In this document: positions 18,103 to 28,854 of the stretch, piece by piece
How the letters are laid out: every line of letters starts with the position of its first letter
How positions within the stretch are numbered: the first letter of the stretch is position 1
NCBI RefSeq assembly: GCF_026167665.1
Contig: NZ_CP098740.1
Location: 2,232,001-2,296,000, forward strand
DNA: 64,000 nt
Reading direction: 5' to 3'
From: Streptomyces drozdowiczii
GTDB taxonomy: Bacteria; Actinomycetota; Actinomycetes; Streptomycetales; Streptomycetaceae
The notes under the pieces: model-generated
The model's database searches: none
Seen by the model: only the letters and a program-made list of their open reading frames with translations
Told to the model about the DNA's origin: nothing
Translations under genes and position numbers: made by a program

Positions 18103-18593
18103 ACGCTCCCGCGCCCTCCCCCGCACCGCCGCGGCCCTCGCCTGCACGGCCCTGCTCGCGGCCTGGGCGGCGTACTGGATTCAGGCGCAGCCGACGTTCG
18201 ACCACAGCGCCCGGGTCCCCGTCCTCGTCCTGGCCCCGCTGCTGGTCTCGTCGGCCATCGGGACGAGCCTGTACGCCCCGTCGGACGAGCTCGACCGGAC
18301 GGCGGTCCGGCGCTGGTGGCCCCGGCGGCTGGCGCACCTGCTCGCGCTCGCCGTCCCGGCCGCCGCGGCCCTCGCGCTGGCCGTGCCCGGGCATCCGGAG
18401 GCGTTCGGCGCGCCCGGCATGGTGCGCAACGTGCTCGGCGCCACCGGGATCACCGCCGCCGCGGCCGCCCTGATCGGGGCCCGGCTGAGCTGGCTGCCGG
18501 TCACCGTGTACATCGGCGCGGTCTATCTGGCCGCACCGCGCACCCCGGGCGGCGCTCTACGCCGTACGCGGGGCGCGCCGCGAACGCGGCTGA
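18099..18593 (+). pseudogene. Small integral membrane protein, frame broken at both ends
   Basis: The central reading frame (from about 18111 to 18560) encodes a clear polytopic membrane protein: ALACTALLAAWAAYW, VLVLAPLLVSSAIGTSLYA, LLALAVPAAAALALAV and GITAAAAALIGARLSWLP. It has no start codon in that frame. The GTG at 18099, overlapping the previous stop, leads into it if one C is added to the run at 18108-18110 (VNAPRALPRTAAALA). At the 3' end a plausible tail (ALYAVRGARRERG, stop at 18591) is in a third frame; otherwise the frame runs unbroken into the next gene. Either this is a decayed gene or the sequence contains small indels. Function unknown. Confidence 0.45.
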
Positions 18594-18682
18594 CCGGGGC
18601 CCCGTACGAACCCGCTGGCCCCCGCCCGCCCCGCGCGACAGGATGGCGGGGACAGCGACCACGGCCACCGGAGATCAGTGCC

Positions 18683-19374
18683 ATGCCCCATACGTTCGGC
18701 CCCGACGCCGACGCCCCCGTCACCCTGGACCGCCGCGAGGGACCGTTCGGGGAGGTCGTCCTGCGCCGGCGCGGGGAGGACTTCGAGATCATCGCCAACG
18801 GGTGCTTCCTGATGGACACCTCGGACGGGCGCTCCGAGCGGCTGCTGATCGACGCCGCGCTCGCCGCGCTCCCGGCCGGCCGCACCGCGCCCGCCGTGCT
18901 CATCGGGGGGCTCGGCGTCGGCTTCTCGCTCGCCCGGGCCGCCGCCGAGCCGCGGTGGGGCCGGATCGCGGTCGCCGAGCGGGAGGAGGCGATCGTGGAC
19001 TGGCACCGGCGGGGGCCGCTGGACCGGATCTCGGGGCCCGCGCTCGCCGACCCCCGTACGGAGATCCTGACGACCGACCTCGTCGCGTATCTGCGTACGA
19101 CTACGGACCGTTACGACGCACTGTGTCTGGACATCGACAACGGGCCCGACTGGACGGTCACCGAGGACAACAACGACCTCTACTCCCCCGCCGGTCTCGC
19201 CGACTGCCGGGCCCGGCTCAACCCGGGCGGGGTGCTCGCCGTCTGGTCCGCACAACCGTCCGCCGCATTCGACCGAGCCCTACGGAATGCCGGGTTCCAG
19301 GGGTACGGGCGGAAGAAGTGGGCGTTGCCCGAGGTGTTCCCGACGTGGTCCATCTCGCAATCCGGGGCGAGTGA
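18683..19374 (+). CDS. Spermidine-synthase-like protein (frame break near 19300)
   Basis: About 230 residues after repair, with the spermidine-synthase Rossmann fold: VLIGGLGVGFSLARAAAEP (SAM-binding-like glycine loop), IAVAEREEAIVDW, and YDALCLDIDNGPDW where polyamine synthases carry the catalytic acidic residue. No aminopropyl-acceptor pocket can be recognised, and many actinomycete members lack known polyamine activity. The conserved tail VGVARGVPDVVHLAIRG is read in a different frame from the body; adding one G to the GGGG run at 19300-19303 joins them and gives a stop at 19374. Unrepaired, the body frame runs to 19522 with an unlikely Pro/Gly-rich tail. The ATG at 18683 follows GGAGAT. 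Confidence 0.75.
19300..19303 (+). other. Apparent frameshift site in the spermidine-synthase-like gene (GGGG run)
   Basis: Upstream frame reads FDRALRNAGFQG and then becomes implausible; read one base earlier, the sequence continues as VRAEEVGVARGVPDVVHLA and stops at 19374. One missing G explains it, as at 1252 and 7079. Confidence 0.65.
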
Positions 19375-19609
19375 GAGCCCCCCGGCGGGTGGCGGGAGCC
19401 CCCGAACGCCCGGGAGGCCGGGCCCCTTGGCGCGTCGCCCCGCCCCGGGCGAAGGTGCCGCACGGCGGTCCGTCCTTGCACCCTGCGTAGCCGAAAAGCC
19501 TCCGCTGCCTCTACGCTGCTGACCGGTAGCGGGATCACCCACGAAATTCACGAGCGAAAACCGTACGTCCGGGGGAATGGCCTCCGTGAGAACGGGCAGG
19601 GGCGGGGCG

Positions 19610-20347
19610 ATGGAACAGACACACACCACCCACAGCGGCGTCGCGGCCACCCCGGGCGCGCAGCGCCGGGTGCTGGTGGTCGAGGACGACGCCACGATCG
19701 TCGATGCCATTTCCGCGCGGCTGCGGGCGGAGGGCTTTCTCGTGCAGACCGCGCTCGACGGCCCCGCCGCCGTGGACGCGGCCGAGGCGTGGCAGCCGGA
19801 CCTGATGGTGCTCGACATCATGCTGCCGGGCTTCGACGGCCTGGAGGTCTGCCGCCGGGTCCAGGCCCAGCGGCCGGTGCCGGTGCTGATGCTGACCGCG
19901 CGGGACGACGAGACGGACATGCTCGTCGGGCTCGGGGTCGGCGCCGACGACTACATGACCAAGCCGTTCTCGATGCGTGAGCTGGCCGCCCGGGTGCACG
20001 TCCTGCTGCGCCGGGTGGAGCGGGCCGCGCTGGCCGCGGTGACGCCGCGCAGCGGCATACTCCGCCTCGGCGAGCTGGAGATCGACCACGCGCAGCGCCG
20101 GGTGCGGGTCCGCGCCGACGACGTGCACCTCACCCCGACCGAGTTCGACCTGCTGGTCTGCCTGGCCAACACCCCGCGCGCGGTGCTCTCGCGCGAGCAG
20201 CTGCTCGCCGAGGTGTGGGACTGGGCGGACGCCTCGGGCACCCGCACGGTCGACAGCCACATCAAGGCGCTGCGCCGGAAGATCGGCGCGGAGCGCATCC
20301 GTACCGTGCACGGCGTCGGCTACGCGCTGGAGACCCCCGCGCCATGA
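19610..20347 (+). CDS. OmpR/PhoB-type response regulator
   Basis: A 245-residue DNA-binding response regulator. The receiver domain has the acidic pocket (VVEDD), phospho-acceptor Asp69 in LMVLDIMLPG, Thr in MLTARDD and Lys in YMTKPFS; the C-terminal winged helix ends with TVDSHIKALRRKIG and TVHGVGYAL. The ATG at 19610 follows GGGGCG; the protein begins with a short disordered tail. It overlaps the following sensor-kinase gene by 4 bp (ATGA), so the two form a two-component operon. It lies directly upstream of the 2-oxoglutarate dehydrogenase gene, but no regulatory link can be shown. Confidence 0.95.
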   Translation: MEQTHTTHSGVAATPGAQRRVLVVEDDATIVDAISARLRAEGFLVQTALDGPAAVDAAEAWQPDLMVLDIMLPGFDGLEVCRRVQAQRPVPVLMLTARDDETDMLVGLGVGADDYMTKPFSMRELAARVHVLLRRVERAALAAVTPRSGILRLGELEIDHAQRRVRVRADDVHLTPTEFDLLVCLANTPRAVLSREQLLAEVWDWADASGTRTVDSHIKALRRKIGAERIRTVHGVGYALETPAP

Positions 20348-21420
20348 CCTCGCCCGGACCGGGGCTGCGGCCGTTCTCGATCAAGGCCAAGCTGGGCACC
20401 CTGGTGGTGGTCTCGGTGTTCATCACCACCGGCCTGATCATGGTGGCCTTCCGTACGCGGACCGAGCTGCGGTTCATCACCGTGTTCTCGGTCATCGCCA
20501 CCCTGCTGATCACCCAGTTCGTGGCGCACGGCCTGACCGCGCCGCTGGACGAGATGCGCGCGGTGGCCCGGTCGATCTCGCACGGCGACTACACGCGGCG
20601 GGTCAACGGCGCGGACCGGCGCGACGAGCTGGGCGACCTGGCGCAGACCATCAATCTGATGGCGGACGACCTGGCGGCCGTGGACCGGCACCGCAAGGAG
20701 CTGGTGGCGAACGTCTCGCACGAGCTGCGCACGCCCATCGCGGCGCTGAGAGCCGTCCTGGAGAACGTGGTGGACGGGGTGTCCTCGGCCGATCCGGAGA
20801 CGATGCGGACCGCGCTGAAACAGACGGAGCGCCTGGGCCGCCTGGTGGAGACGCTGCTCGACCTGTCCCGGCTGGACAACGGCGTCGTCCCGCTGAAGGC
20901 CAACCGCTTCGAGGTGTGGCCCTATCTGTCCGGGGTGCTGAAGGAGGCGAACCTCGCCGCCGCGCACCGCCGGCTCTCCTCCGGGTCCGGCAACCACTCG
21001 CGTACGGACGTCCATCTGCACCTGGACGTGTCGCCGCCGGAGCTGACCGCGCACGCGGACGCGGAGCGGCTGCACCAGGTGGTGGCCAATCTCATCGACA
21101 ACGCCGTCAAGCACAGCCCGCCGCACGGCCGGGTCACGGTGCTGGCCCGGCGCGGCCCGCAGCCGGAGTCCCTGCACCTGGAGGTGGTGGACGAGGGCCC
21201 GGGCATTCCGGAGTCCGAGCGCCACCGGGTCTTCGAGCGGTTCAACCGGGGCGAGGTGGCCTCGCCGCACGGTCCGGGCAGCGACGGCGGCACCGGTTTG
21301 GGGCTGGCGATCGCCCGCTGGGCGGTGGATCTCCACGGCGGCCGGATCGGAGTGGCCGAATCTGCTCGCGGCTGCCGGATCCGCGTCACTCTTCCGGGGA
21401 TTCCGCAACCGCGAGGTTGA
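20344..21420 (+). CDS. Sensor histidine kinase
   Basis: A 358-residue membrane kinase partnered with the preceding regulator. Two close transmembrane segments (LVVVSVFITTGLIMVAF and ITVFSVIATLLITQFVA, residues ~20-62) leave almost no extracellular loop, so it probably senses the membrane or an internal signal. HAMP (~62-115) is followed by the HisKA box with His126 in NVSHELRTPIAAL, then HATPase motifs NLIDNAVKHS, DEGPGIP, FNRG and GTGLGLAI. It phosphorylates the regulator at Asp69 in the usual scheme. The gene stops 257 bp before kgd. Confidence 0.95.
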   Translation: MTSPGPGLRPFSIKAKLGTLVVVSVFITTGLIMVAFRTRTELRFITVFSVIATLLITQFVAHGLTAPLDEMRAVARSISHGDYTRRVNGADRRDELGDLAQTINLMADDLAAVDRHRKELVANVSHELRTPIAALRAVLENVVDGVSSADPETMRTALKQTERLGRLVETLLDLSRLDNGVVPLKANRFEVWPYLSGVLKEANLAAAHRRLSSGSGNHSRTDVHLHLDVSPPELTAHADAERLHQVVANLIDNAVKHSPPHGRVTVLARRGPQPESLHLEVVDEGPGIPESERHRVFERFNRGEVASPHGPGSDGGTGLGLAIARWAVDLHGGRIGVAESARGCRIRVTLPGIPQPRG

Positions 21421-21677
21421 CATAGGGTTCGAACCGGAAGGCCGCGTTCTGCGTGTTCCGGTAACGGGATACGGTCGAGGAGGCCGCTGCGGCGGCCTCG
21501 CGTACCCGGAGCGAAGCGGAACCATGCTTGTTTCCCGCCATTTCCAGCGCCGAAACCCGGCTTCCGATGTGACTTGCACGACGAAGACCTCCCCGGCCTG
21601 CAAGGAACGGCTGCGGAGGCGTAGCCTTGATTCCCGCTGTCCATCACCTTGCGAAGCGGAAGAGGGCGGTCACCGCC

Positions 21678-24600
21678 GTGTCGTCTCAGTCCCCCAGTAA
21701 CTCGAGCATCTCGACCGACCAGGCCGGCCCGGGCACCAACCCGGCCGCGGCATTCGGCGCCAATGAGTGGCTCGTCGACGAGATCTACCAGCAGTACCTC
21801 CAGGACCCCAATTCGGTCGATCGTGCCTGGTGGGACTTCTTCGCCGACTACAAGCCGGGCAAGACCGGCACGGCGGACAAGCCCGGCGCCGCAGCCGCGG
21901 GGGCTGCAGCGCCCGCGGCCCCGGCCGCCCCCACCACCGCACCGGCGGCCCCGGCCGCTCCGGCGCAGCCCGCCGCCCAGGCCCCGGCCGCACCCGCCGC
22001 CCCGGCGAAGGCCGCCCCGGCCGCCCCCGCCGCGCCCAAGGCTCCGGCCCAGGCCGCCCCGGCGAAGGCCGCCCCGGCTCCGGCCGCCAAGGCCCCCGCC
22101 GCGAAGGCCAAGGCCGCCGCGGACACCGAGGCGCCGGCCGGACCGGAGTACGTGACGCTGCGCGGCCCGTCCGCCGCGGTCGCGAAGAACATGAACGCCT
22201 CGCTGGAGCTGCCCACGGCCACGTCCGTGCGCGCCGTCCCGGTGAAGCTGCTCTTCGACAACCGCATCGTCATCAACAACCACCTCAAGCGCGCCCGGGG
22301 CGGGAAGATCTCCTTCACGCACCTCATCGGGTACGCGATGGTGCAGGCGCTCAAGGCCATGCCGGCCATGAACTACTCCTACGCGGAGAAGGACGGCAAG
22401 CCGACCCTCGTCAAGCCGGAGCACGTCAACCTCGGCCTCGCCATCGACCTGGTGAAGCCGAACGGCGACCGCCAGCTGGTCGTCGCGGCCATCAAGAAGG
22501 CCGAGACGCTCAACTTCTTCGAGTTCTGGCAGGCGTACGAGGACATCGTCCGGCGCGCCCGCAACGGCAAGCTCGGCATGGACGACTTCACCGGCGTCAC
22601 CGCCTCGCTGACCAACCCCGGCGGCATCGGCACCGTCCACTCGGTGCCCCGCCTGATGCCCGGACAGGGCCTCATCATGGGCGTCGGCGCGATGGACTAC
22701 CCGGCCGAGTTCCAGGGCACCTCGCAGGACACCCTGAACAAGCTGGGCATCTCCAAGGTCATGACCCTGACCTCCACGTACGACCACCGGGTCATCCAGG
22801 GCGCCGCCTCGGGCGAGTTCCTGCGCGTCCTCTCCCAGCTGCTGCTCGGCGAGAACGAGTTCTACGACGAGATCTTCAAGGCGCTGCGCATCCCCTACGA
22901 GCCGGTCCGCTGGCTCAAGGACATCGACGCCTCGCACGACGACGACGTCACCAAGGCCGCGCGGGTCTTCGAGCTGATCCACTCCTACCGGGTCCGGGGC
23001 CACGTCATGGCCGACACCGACCCGCTGGAGTACCACCAGCGCAAGCACCCCGACCTGGACATCACCGAGCACGGCCTCACCCTGTGGGACCTGGAGCGGG
23101 ACTTCGCGGTCGGCGGCTTCGCCGGCAAGTCGATGATGAAGCTCCGCGACATCCTCGGCGTGCTGCGTGAGTCGTACTGCCGCACCACCGGCATCGAGTT
23201 CATGCACATCCAGGACCCGAAGCAGCGCAAGTGGCTCCAGGACCGGGTGGAGCGTCCGCGCCCCAAGCCGGAGCGCGAGGAGCAGCTGCGCATCCTGCGC
23301 CGGCTCAACGCCGCCGAGGCGTTCGAGACGTTCCTGCAGACCAAGTACGTCGGCCAGAAGCGGTTCTCGCTGGAGGGCGGCGAGTCCGTCATCCCGCTGC
23401 TCGACGCGGTCATCGACTCCGCCGCCGAGGCCCGCCTCGACGAGGTCGTCATCGGCATGGCCCACCGCGGCCGCCTGAACGTCCTGGCGAACATCGTGGG
23501 CAAGTCGTACGCCCAGATCTTCCGCGAGTTCGAGGGCAACCTCGACCCGCGCTCGATGCACGGCTCCGGCGACGTGAAGTACCACCTGGGCGCCGAGGGC
23601 ACCTTCACCGGTCTGGACGGCGAGCAGATCAAGGTCTCGCTGGCCGCCAACCCCTCGCACCTGGAGGCGGTCGACCCGGTCCTGGAGGGCATCGCCCGCG
23701 CCAAGCAGGACATCATCAACAAGGGCGGCACGGACTTCACCGTCCTGCCCATCGCGCTCCACGGCGACGCGGCCTTCGCGGGCCAGGGCGTCGTCGCCGA
23801 GACGCTCAACATGTCGCAGCTGCGCGGCTACCGCACCGGCGGCACCGTGCACGTGGTGATCAACAACCAGGTCGGCTTCACCGCCGCCCCGGAGTCCTCG
23901 CGCTCCTCGATGTACGCCACCGACGTGGCGCGCATGATCGAGGCGCCGATCATCCACGTCAACGGCGACGACCCCGAGGCCGTCGTCCGGGTCGCCCGGC
24001 TCGCGTTCGAGTTCCGCCAGGCGTTCAACAAGGACGTCGTGATCGACCTCATCTGCTACCGCCGCCGCGGTCACAACGAGGGCGACAACCCGGAGTTCAC
24101 CAACCCGCAGATGTACACCCTGATCGACAAGAAGCGCTCGGTGCGCAAGCTCTACACCGAGTCCCTGATCGGTCGCGGCGACATCACCCTGGAAGAGGCG
24201 GAGCAGGCGCTCCAGGACTTCCAGGGCCAGCTGGAGAAGGTCTTCGCCGAGGTCCGCGAGGCCACCTCGCAGCCGGCGCAGCCGCACGTCTCCGACCCGC
24301 AGGCCCACTTCCCGGTCGCCGTGAACACCGCGGTCTCGGCCGAGGTCGTCAAGCGGATCGCCGAGTCGCAGGTCAACATCCCCGAGTCGATCACCGTGCA
24401 CCCGCGGCTCATGCCGCAGATGCAGCGCCGTGCCGCCTCGGTGGAGAACGGCACCATCGACTGGGGCATGGGCGAGACCCTGGCCATCGGTTCGCTGCTG
24501 ATGGAGGGCACCCCGGTCCGGCTCGCCGGCCAGGACAGCCGCCGCGGCACCTTCGGCCAGCGCCACGCGGTGCTGGTGGACCAGGTCACGGGCGAGGACT

Positions 24601-25505
24601 ACACCCCGCTCCTGTACCTGACGGACGACCAGGCCCGTTACAACGTCTACGACTCGCTCCTCAGCGAGTACGCGGCGATGGGCTTCGAGTACGGGTACTC
24701 GCTGGCCCGCCCGGAGTCGCTGGTCATCTGGGAGGCCCAGTTCGGTGACTTCGTCAACGGCGCGCAGACCGTCGTGGACGAGTTCATCTCCTCGGCCGAG
24801 CAGAAGTGGGGCCAGACCTCCGGCGTCACACTGCTGCTGCCGCACGGCTACGAGGGCCAGGGCCCGGACCACTCGTCCGCCCGCCCGGAGCGCTTCCTCC
24901 AGATGTGCGCGCAGGACAACATGACGGTCGCGATGCCGACCCTGCCGTCGAACTACTTCCACCTCCTGCGGTGGCAGGTGCACAACCCGCACCACAAGCC
25001 GCTGATCGTCTTCACCCCGAAGTCGATGCTCCGCCTCAAGGCGGCGGCGTCGAAGGTGGAGGAGTTCACCACCGGCGGCTTCCGCCCGGTCATCGGCGAC
25101 GACACCGTCGAGCCGAGCGCCGTCCGCAAGGTCGTCTTCTGCGCCGGCAAGGTCTACTACGACCTGGAGGCCGAGCGCGAGAAGCGGGGCGTCACGGACA
25201 CCGCGATCATCCGCCTGGAGCGCCTGTACCCGCTGCCGGGTGCGGAGATCCAGGCCGAGATCGCCAAGTACCCGAACGCCGCGAAGTACCTGTGGGCCCA
25301 GGAGGAGCCGGCCAACCAGGGCGCCTGGCCGTTCATCGCCCTGAACCTGATCGACCACCTGGACCTGGCCGTCGGCGCGGACGTCCCGCACGGCGAACGC
25401 CTGCGCCGCATCTCGCGCCCGCACGGCTCGTCCCCGGCAGTCGGCTCGGCCAAGCGCCACCAGGCGGAGCAGACCCAACTGGTCAACGAGGTCTTCGAGG
25501 CCTGA
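21678..25505 (+). CDS. kgd: Multifunctional 2-oxoglutarate dehydrogenase E1/E2 (KGD type)
   Basis: A 1,275-residue fused enzyme of the actinobacterial KGD type. Order: short E1 N-terminal helix ([13 protein letters not shown]), an Ala/Pro linker (~70-155), an E2-like succinyltransferase domain (~165-400) with DHRVIQG in place of the usual HxxxDG, then the thiamine-diphosphate E1 domain with [13 protein letters not shown] and [10 protein letters not shown]. There is no lipoyl domain; in mycobacteria that function is supplied in trans. It decarboxylates 2-oxoglutarate for the TCA cycle and is held back by GarA-type FHA proteins in relatives. The GTG at 21678 ([10 protein letters not shown]) is preferred to an upstream ATG at 21627 because conserved sequence begins there. 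Confidence 0.95.
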   Translation: MSSQSPSNSSISTDQAGPGTNPAAAFGANEWLVDEIYQQYLQDPNSVDRAWWDFFADYKPGKTGTADKPGAAAAGAAAPAAPAAPTTAPAAPAAPAQPAAQAPAAPAAPAKAAPAAPAAPKAPAQAAPAKAAPAPAAKAPAAKAKAAADTEAPAGPEYVTLRGPSAAVAKNMNASLELPTATSVRAVPVKLLFDNRIVINNHLKRARGGKISFTHLIGYAMVQALKAMPAMNYSYAEKDGKPTLVKPEHVNLGLAIDLVKPNGDRQLVVAAIKKAETLNFFEFWQAYEDIVRRARNGKLGMDDFTGVTASLTNPGGIGTVHSVPRLMPGQGLIMGVGAMDYPAEFQGTSQDTLNKLGISKVMTLTSTYDHRVIQGAASGEFLRVLSQLLLGENEFYDEIFKALRIPYEPVRWLKDIDASHDDDVTKAARVFELIHSYRVRGHVMADTDPLEYHQRKHPDLDITEHGLTLWDLERDFAVGGFAGKSMMKLRDILGVLRESYCRTTGIEFMHIQDPKQRKWLQDRVERPRPKPEREEQLRILRRLNAAEAFETFLQTKYVGQKRFSLEGGESVIPLLDAVIDSAAEARLDEVVIGMAHRGRLNVLANIVGKSYAQIFREFEGNLDPRSMHGSGDVKYHLGAEGTFTGLDGEQIKVSLAANPSHLEAVDPVLEGIARAKQDIINKGGTDFTVLPIALHGDAAFAGQGVVAETLNMSQLRGYRTGGTVHVVINNQVGFTAAPESSRSSMYATDVARMIEAPIIHVNGDDPEAVVRVARLAFEFRQAFNKDVVIDLICYRRRGHNEGDNPEFTNPQMYTLIDKKRSVRKLYTESLIGRGDITLEEAEQALQDFQGQLEKVFAEVREATSQPAQPHVSDPQAHFPVAVNTAVSAEVVKRIAESQVNIPESITVHPRLMPQMQRRAASVENGTIDWGMGETLAIGSLLMEGTPVRLAGQDSRRGTFGQRHAVLVDQVTGEDYTPLLYLTDDQARYNVYDSLLSEYAAMGFEYGYSLARPESLVIWEAQFGDFVNGAQTVVDEFISSAEQKWGQTSGVTLLLPHGYEGQGPDHSSARPERFLQMCAQDNMTVAMPTLPSNYFHLLRWQVHNPHHKPLIVFTPKSMLRLKAAASKVEEFTTGGFRPVIGDDTVEPSAVRKVVFCAGKVYYDLEAEREKRGVTDTAIIRLERLYPLPGAEIQAEIAKYPNAAKYLWAQEEPANQGAWPFIALNLIDHLDLAVGADVPHGERLRRISRPHGSSPAVGSAKRHQAEQTQLVNEVFEA

Positions 25506-25517
25506 CCGGCAGCCCGT

Positions 25518-25569
25518 ACGGCCGAGGGGCCCGTCCCGCGCACACGCGCGGGGCGGGCCCCTCGGCCGT
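25518..25569. terminator. Strong bidirectional terminator between kgd and the FxsT gene
   Basis: A 23-bp stem (25518-25540 with 25547-25569, one G-U pair) with a 6-nt loop between convergent genes. It marks the right end of the kgd transcript and the end of the 21-kb minus-strand cluster. Confidence 0.9.
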
Positions 25570-25575
25570 GGCGGC

Positions 25576-28500
25576 TCAGGTGACCAGCGGTTCGAAGGGC
25601 CAGAACCGGGGAGGCGGGGTGTCCTCCGCCGGACCGGCGGTGAGCACCGCACGGCAGGCCACGGCCAGCGGGTGGCCGGGTCCCAGCACCGCGTCGGCCC
25701 GGTCGCTGTTCGTACGCCCCGGCAGACGCCGGTCCGCAGGGCGGACCAGGGCCGTGTTCAGCGCCCAGCCGATCGCCCAGGGGTGGTCCTCGCCGACGGC
25801 CCGCGCCATCCTGACGCACGCACGTTTGATGTCCTCCGCCCCCCGGTCCCGGTCACCGGCCGTCCAGCGCATCAGCCCCAGGTTCCCCCGCGTGCCGATG
25901 GTGTACGGGTGCTCGTCGCCCAGCATGCTGCGGTAGCCGGCCACCACCTGCTCGTGGAGTTCCAGGGCCTCGCGGGGGTCGCCCGCTTCCCGTCGCACGG
26001 AGGCGGTGCCGGTGCTGATGAGGAGGGTGAGCGGGGTGTACTCGCCCAGGGTGCGCAGGGCGTCCCGCCGGATGCGGTCCAGGTCCGCGAGCACGGCCGG
26101 GGCGCCCTTGATCGCGTACTGGCAGAGCGCCAGGTGGTACCGGCCGCGCAGGGTCTGCGGGGCGTTGCCCCCGAGCACCCGCAGATGGTGGTCGACCGTT
26201 TCCCGCAGCGCGTGTTCCGCCTCCCGGTACCGGCCGAGGAGCCGCAGGTCCATGGCGAGGTTGATCTCCGAGTACAGCGCCGCCGGCGCGTCCGGCGACA
26301 GCACCGCCCGCCGGGATTCGAGGCAGCGCTCGTCCAGGGCAAGCGCGTCCCCGTACCGCCCGAGGAGCCGCAGTGAGACGGCGAGGTTGTTCTCCGCGTT
26401 GAGGGTGCGCGGGTCCTCGGGGCCGAGGACCCGGCGGTCGCGCTCCAGGATCGACGCGGACAGCTCCGCCGCCTCCTGGTAACGGCCGAGCCCGCGCAGA
26501 TCGGCGGCGAGTCCGCCGGCGGCCCGCAGATGGTCCAGGTCCAGTTCACCGCGCTCGGCCGCCAGGAAGTCCGCGGTGGCGCGCTCGACCCGCTCGCTGT
26601 TCCGGTAGTCGCCGAGGGCCCGCAGCAGGTTGGCGTAATGGTGGCGCAGGGCCCAGGTCCGGGGGTCGGCGGCGCCGAGCGCGCTCTCCCAGGACCCCAT
26701 CGCCGCTTCGGCGAACCGGATGCCGCTGCCGTACTCGCCGGAGAGGTACATGTAGCGCAGGCAGTTGAGGACCAGTTGGTGGACCCGCGGGTCCGTGCTG
26801 TCCAGGACCTCCGCCCATTCGAGGTGGGTGGTGAGTGCGGCATACGCGGGCCAGTGGCGCGGGTCCGAGGGGTCGCCCGGATCGGCGGCGACGAGCGCCC
26901 GGGCGGCCCCCTCGGCGAGCGCCCACCGCTCGCGCTCGGGGATGTCCTTGCGGATGATCTGGTGGACCATGCGGTGGAGGTGGACGGACGTCTCGCCCTC
27001 GGCCGCCCCGGACTCCACGCGGATCACGGAGTACTGGCGCAGCCTACGGATCGCATCGCCCCACCGCACCGGTTCACCCATCAGACGGGCAAGCCCTTCG
27101 GGCAGCACCTCAGGAGGGGCGGCCCTGAGCAGCCGCACGGGTACGGCGCCGGGGGCGAAGAAACAGCAGAGGTGCAGCAGTTCGACGGCTTCCGGCGCGG
27201 TTTCGCGGAGCCGGTTCAGCAGGATCGACCAGGCGGTCCGGAAGGCGAGCGGGAAGTCGGCCGACACCCTGACGACGTCCTGGCCGGCGCCTTCGTCGAG
27301 CAGCCGGATGTACTCGTCGACCGGCATGGCGGCCTCGCTCAGCCAGCCCGCCGCCTGGTCGAGCAGGAGCGGGAGACCGTCCAGGGCCTCGGCCAGCCGG
27401 GCGGCGTCGTCCTTGGTGAGGCGGGGGGCTCGAAGGCCTACCAAGGCGACCGACTCCTGAATCGTGTATGGAGGGACTTCCAGGGCGGCGCAGCCGTGTT
27501 CGGTCCACTCGGGGTTACGGGAGGTGATCAGGACATGGCCTGGTCCGGAGGGCACGAGGTCCTGGATCTGCTCGGGCTCGTCCGCGCCGTCCAGGACGAG
27601 CAGCCACCGCGCGTGCGGCTCGCCGCCGCGCAGTGCGTCCCGTACGGCGCGCAGGCGTTCGCCGTACTCGGCACCGGTGGGGAGCCCCAGCTCAGGGGCC
27701 AGATCGGCGAGTTCCTGCCGGAAGGCGGCGCGCCGGTCGGCCTGCACCCACCACACCACGTCGTATGCGGAGCCGAAGCGGTGTGCGTACTCCGCCGCCA
27801 GCTGCGTCTTGCCGATGCCGGCCATGCCGTGCAGGACGACGCGGCCGTGCCGGTTCCCGGTGGCGCGCAGCATGTCGTACAAGGCCATCAGCGGCTCGAC
27901 GCGGCCGGTGAAGCGGGTGTTGCGGCGGGGGACGCCTCCCCATACCGCGGGCGGGTCATCGGGGAAGCGGGGCCCAGCCGAAGCGGACGCTTGCTCGGGC
28001 AGCGGATCGGTGGGCAGCCCCAGCCGGTCGAGGAGCCGCCGTTCCGCTTCCCGCGCACCGGCGTCGGTCAAGTCGGCCACACCGACCGCGGACGCGGCGT
28101 GGGGAAGCGCCGACGTCGTCACACATACGGTCGCGAACCAGTCCGGTCGAGGGGCGACTTCCGAGCGCAGGACCCGGTTCCACTCCTCGTGGCTGCGCGG
28201 GCCCCACTGGAAGAAGGAGTCGCTGAGCAGCAGTAGGACACGGCCCGGGGGTCGGGCCAGATCCCGCAGGGCCTCCTCCAGCGGCATTTCGGGCGGCGGG
28301 TCCCATCGCCGCTGAACCACCGGTACCCCGCGCCGCTCCAGACGGTCCCCGATCCACGCTGCCCAGGCCCGGTCGTATCCGGCGGAGCTGATGGTGACGC
28401 TCGCGTCGGGCCGCGGGGCGGGCGGGCCCGGGCGGGACGCGGTCACGCCCCGTACCACCGCTCCGGACCGGGCCGACTCCGTGATGGAGCAGGGCAGTTC

Positions 28501-28854
28501 GGCCTTGCGGACCGACGCGCCCCACTGGTTGAAGATGGTCAGCCGCAGCACTCCGGGACCGGCCGAGGGCCCCGCGGTGACGAGGAACGTCGCGGGTCCG
28601 TACGTACCGCCGAAGCGGTGCAGGACGAGGCCCGGGCCCTCGATGGCCTCGCAGACGAAGTGCGGCGCGCCTTCCAGGGCGACGCTGAACGTCACTTCCT
28701 CCTCCTCGTACGGCCAGGCGTCGCCGTCCGTGTCCCCGTGGGCGTCGAGCGGGCCGCGCAGGTCGACGCTGACGCACTGGACCAGGCCCGGTTCCACCTC
28801 GGGGAGCCAGCCCACGACGGGTTCGATCAGCAGCGGGCGTTCGGCGGGGGTCAT
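25576..28854 (-). CDS. TIR-STAND-TPR protein of the FxsT type, with extra N-terminal domain (arm A)
   Basis: A 1,092-residue multidomain regulator. Residues 1-145 form a beta-rich domain I cannot name (WPYEEEEVTFSVALEG, HRFGGTYGPATFLVTA, LRLTIFNQWG). Residues 152-280 are TIR-like (VTISSAGYDRAWAAWIGD, RVLLLLSDSFF). The STAND/NB-ARC module follows, with P-loop GMAGIGKTQ (343-351), Walker B WLLVLDGAD and sensor LITSRNPEW, then a winged helix and about ten TPR-like repeats (ENNLAVSLRLLGRYGDAL pattern). It matches FxsT proteins of FxSxx-COOH peptide loci. The ATG at 28854 overlaps the stop of the CHAT gene (ATGA). STAND proteins are normally off-state switches that oligomerise on ligand binding; the ligand here is unknown. 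Confidence 0.88.
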   Translation of the reverse strand: MTPAERPLLIEPVVGWLPEVEPGLVQCVSVDLRGPLDAHGDTDGDAWPYEEEEVTFSVALEGAPHFVCEAIEGPGLVLHRFGGTYGPATFLVTAGPSAGPGVLRLTIFNQWGASVRKAELPCSITESARSGAVVRGVTASRPGPPAPRPDASVTISSAGYDRAWAAWIGDRLERRGVPVVQRRWDPPPEMPLEEALRDLARPPGRVLLLLSDSFFQWGPRSHEEWNRVLRSEVAPRPDWFATVCVTTSALPHAASAVGVADLTDAGAREAERRLLDRLGLPTDPLPEQASASAGPRFPDDPPAVWGGVPRRNTRFTGRVEPLMALYDMLRATGNRHGRVVLHGMAGIGKTQLAAEYAHRFGSAYDVVWWVQADRRAAFRQELADLAPELGLPTGAEYGERLRAVRDALRGGEPHARWLLVLDGADEPEQIQDLVPSGPGHVLITSRNPEWTEHGCAALEVPPYTIQESVALVGLRAPRLTKDDAARLAEALDGLPLLLDQAAGWLSEAAMPVDEYIRLLDEGAGQDVVRVSADFPLAFRTAWSILLNRLRETAPEAVELLHLCCFFAPGAVPVRLLRAAPPEVLPEGLARLMGEPVRWGDAIRRLRQYSVIRVESGAAEGETSVHLHRMVHQIIRKDIPERERWALAEGAARALVAADPGDPSDPRHWPAYAALTTHLEWAEVLDSTDPRVHQLVLNCLRYMYLSGEYGSGIRFAEAAMGSWESALGAADPRTWALRHHYANLLRALGDYRNSERVERATADFLAAERGELDLDHLRAAGGLAADLRGLGRYQEAAELSASILERDRRVLGPEDPRTLNAENNLAVSLRLLGRYGDALALDERCLESRRAVLSPDAPAALYSEINLAMDLRLLGRYREAEHALRETVDHHLRVLGGNAPQTLRGRYHLALCQYAIKGAPAVLADLDRIRRDALRTLGEYTPLTLLISTGTASVRREAGDPREALELHEQVVAGYRSMLGDEHPYTIGTRGNLGLMRWTAGDRDRGAEDIKRACVRMARAVGEDHPWAIGWALNTALVRPADRRLPGRTNSDRADAVLGPGHPLAVACRAVLTAGPAEDTPPPRFWPFEPLVT

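Noticed and set aside
18383..19522. A single fused membrane/spermidine-synthase protein
   Set aside because: The fused frame arises because the membrane gene lacks its own stop in that frame; an ATG with a ribosome site at 18683 and the conserved tail in another frame indicate two genes.
20922..25652. A very long open frame (about 1,576 codons) on the strand opposite kgd
   Set aside because: It mirrors the third-position GC bias of kgd and encodes Leu/Val/Arg/Asp-rich nonsense with no domain; kgd itself is certain.
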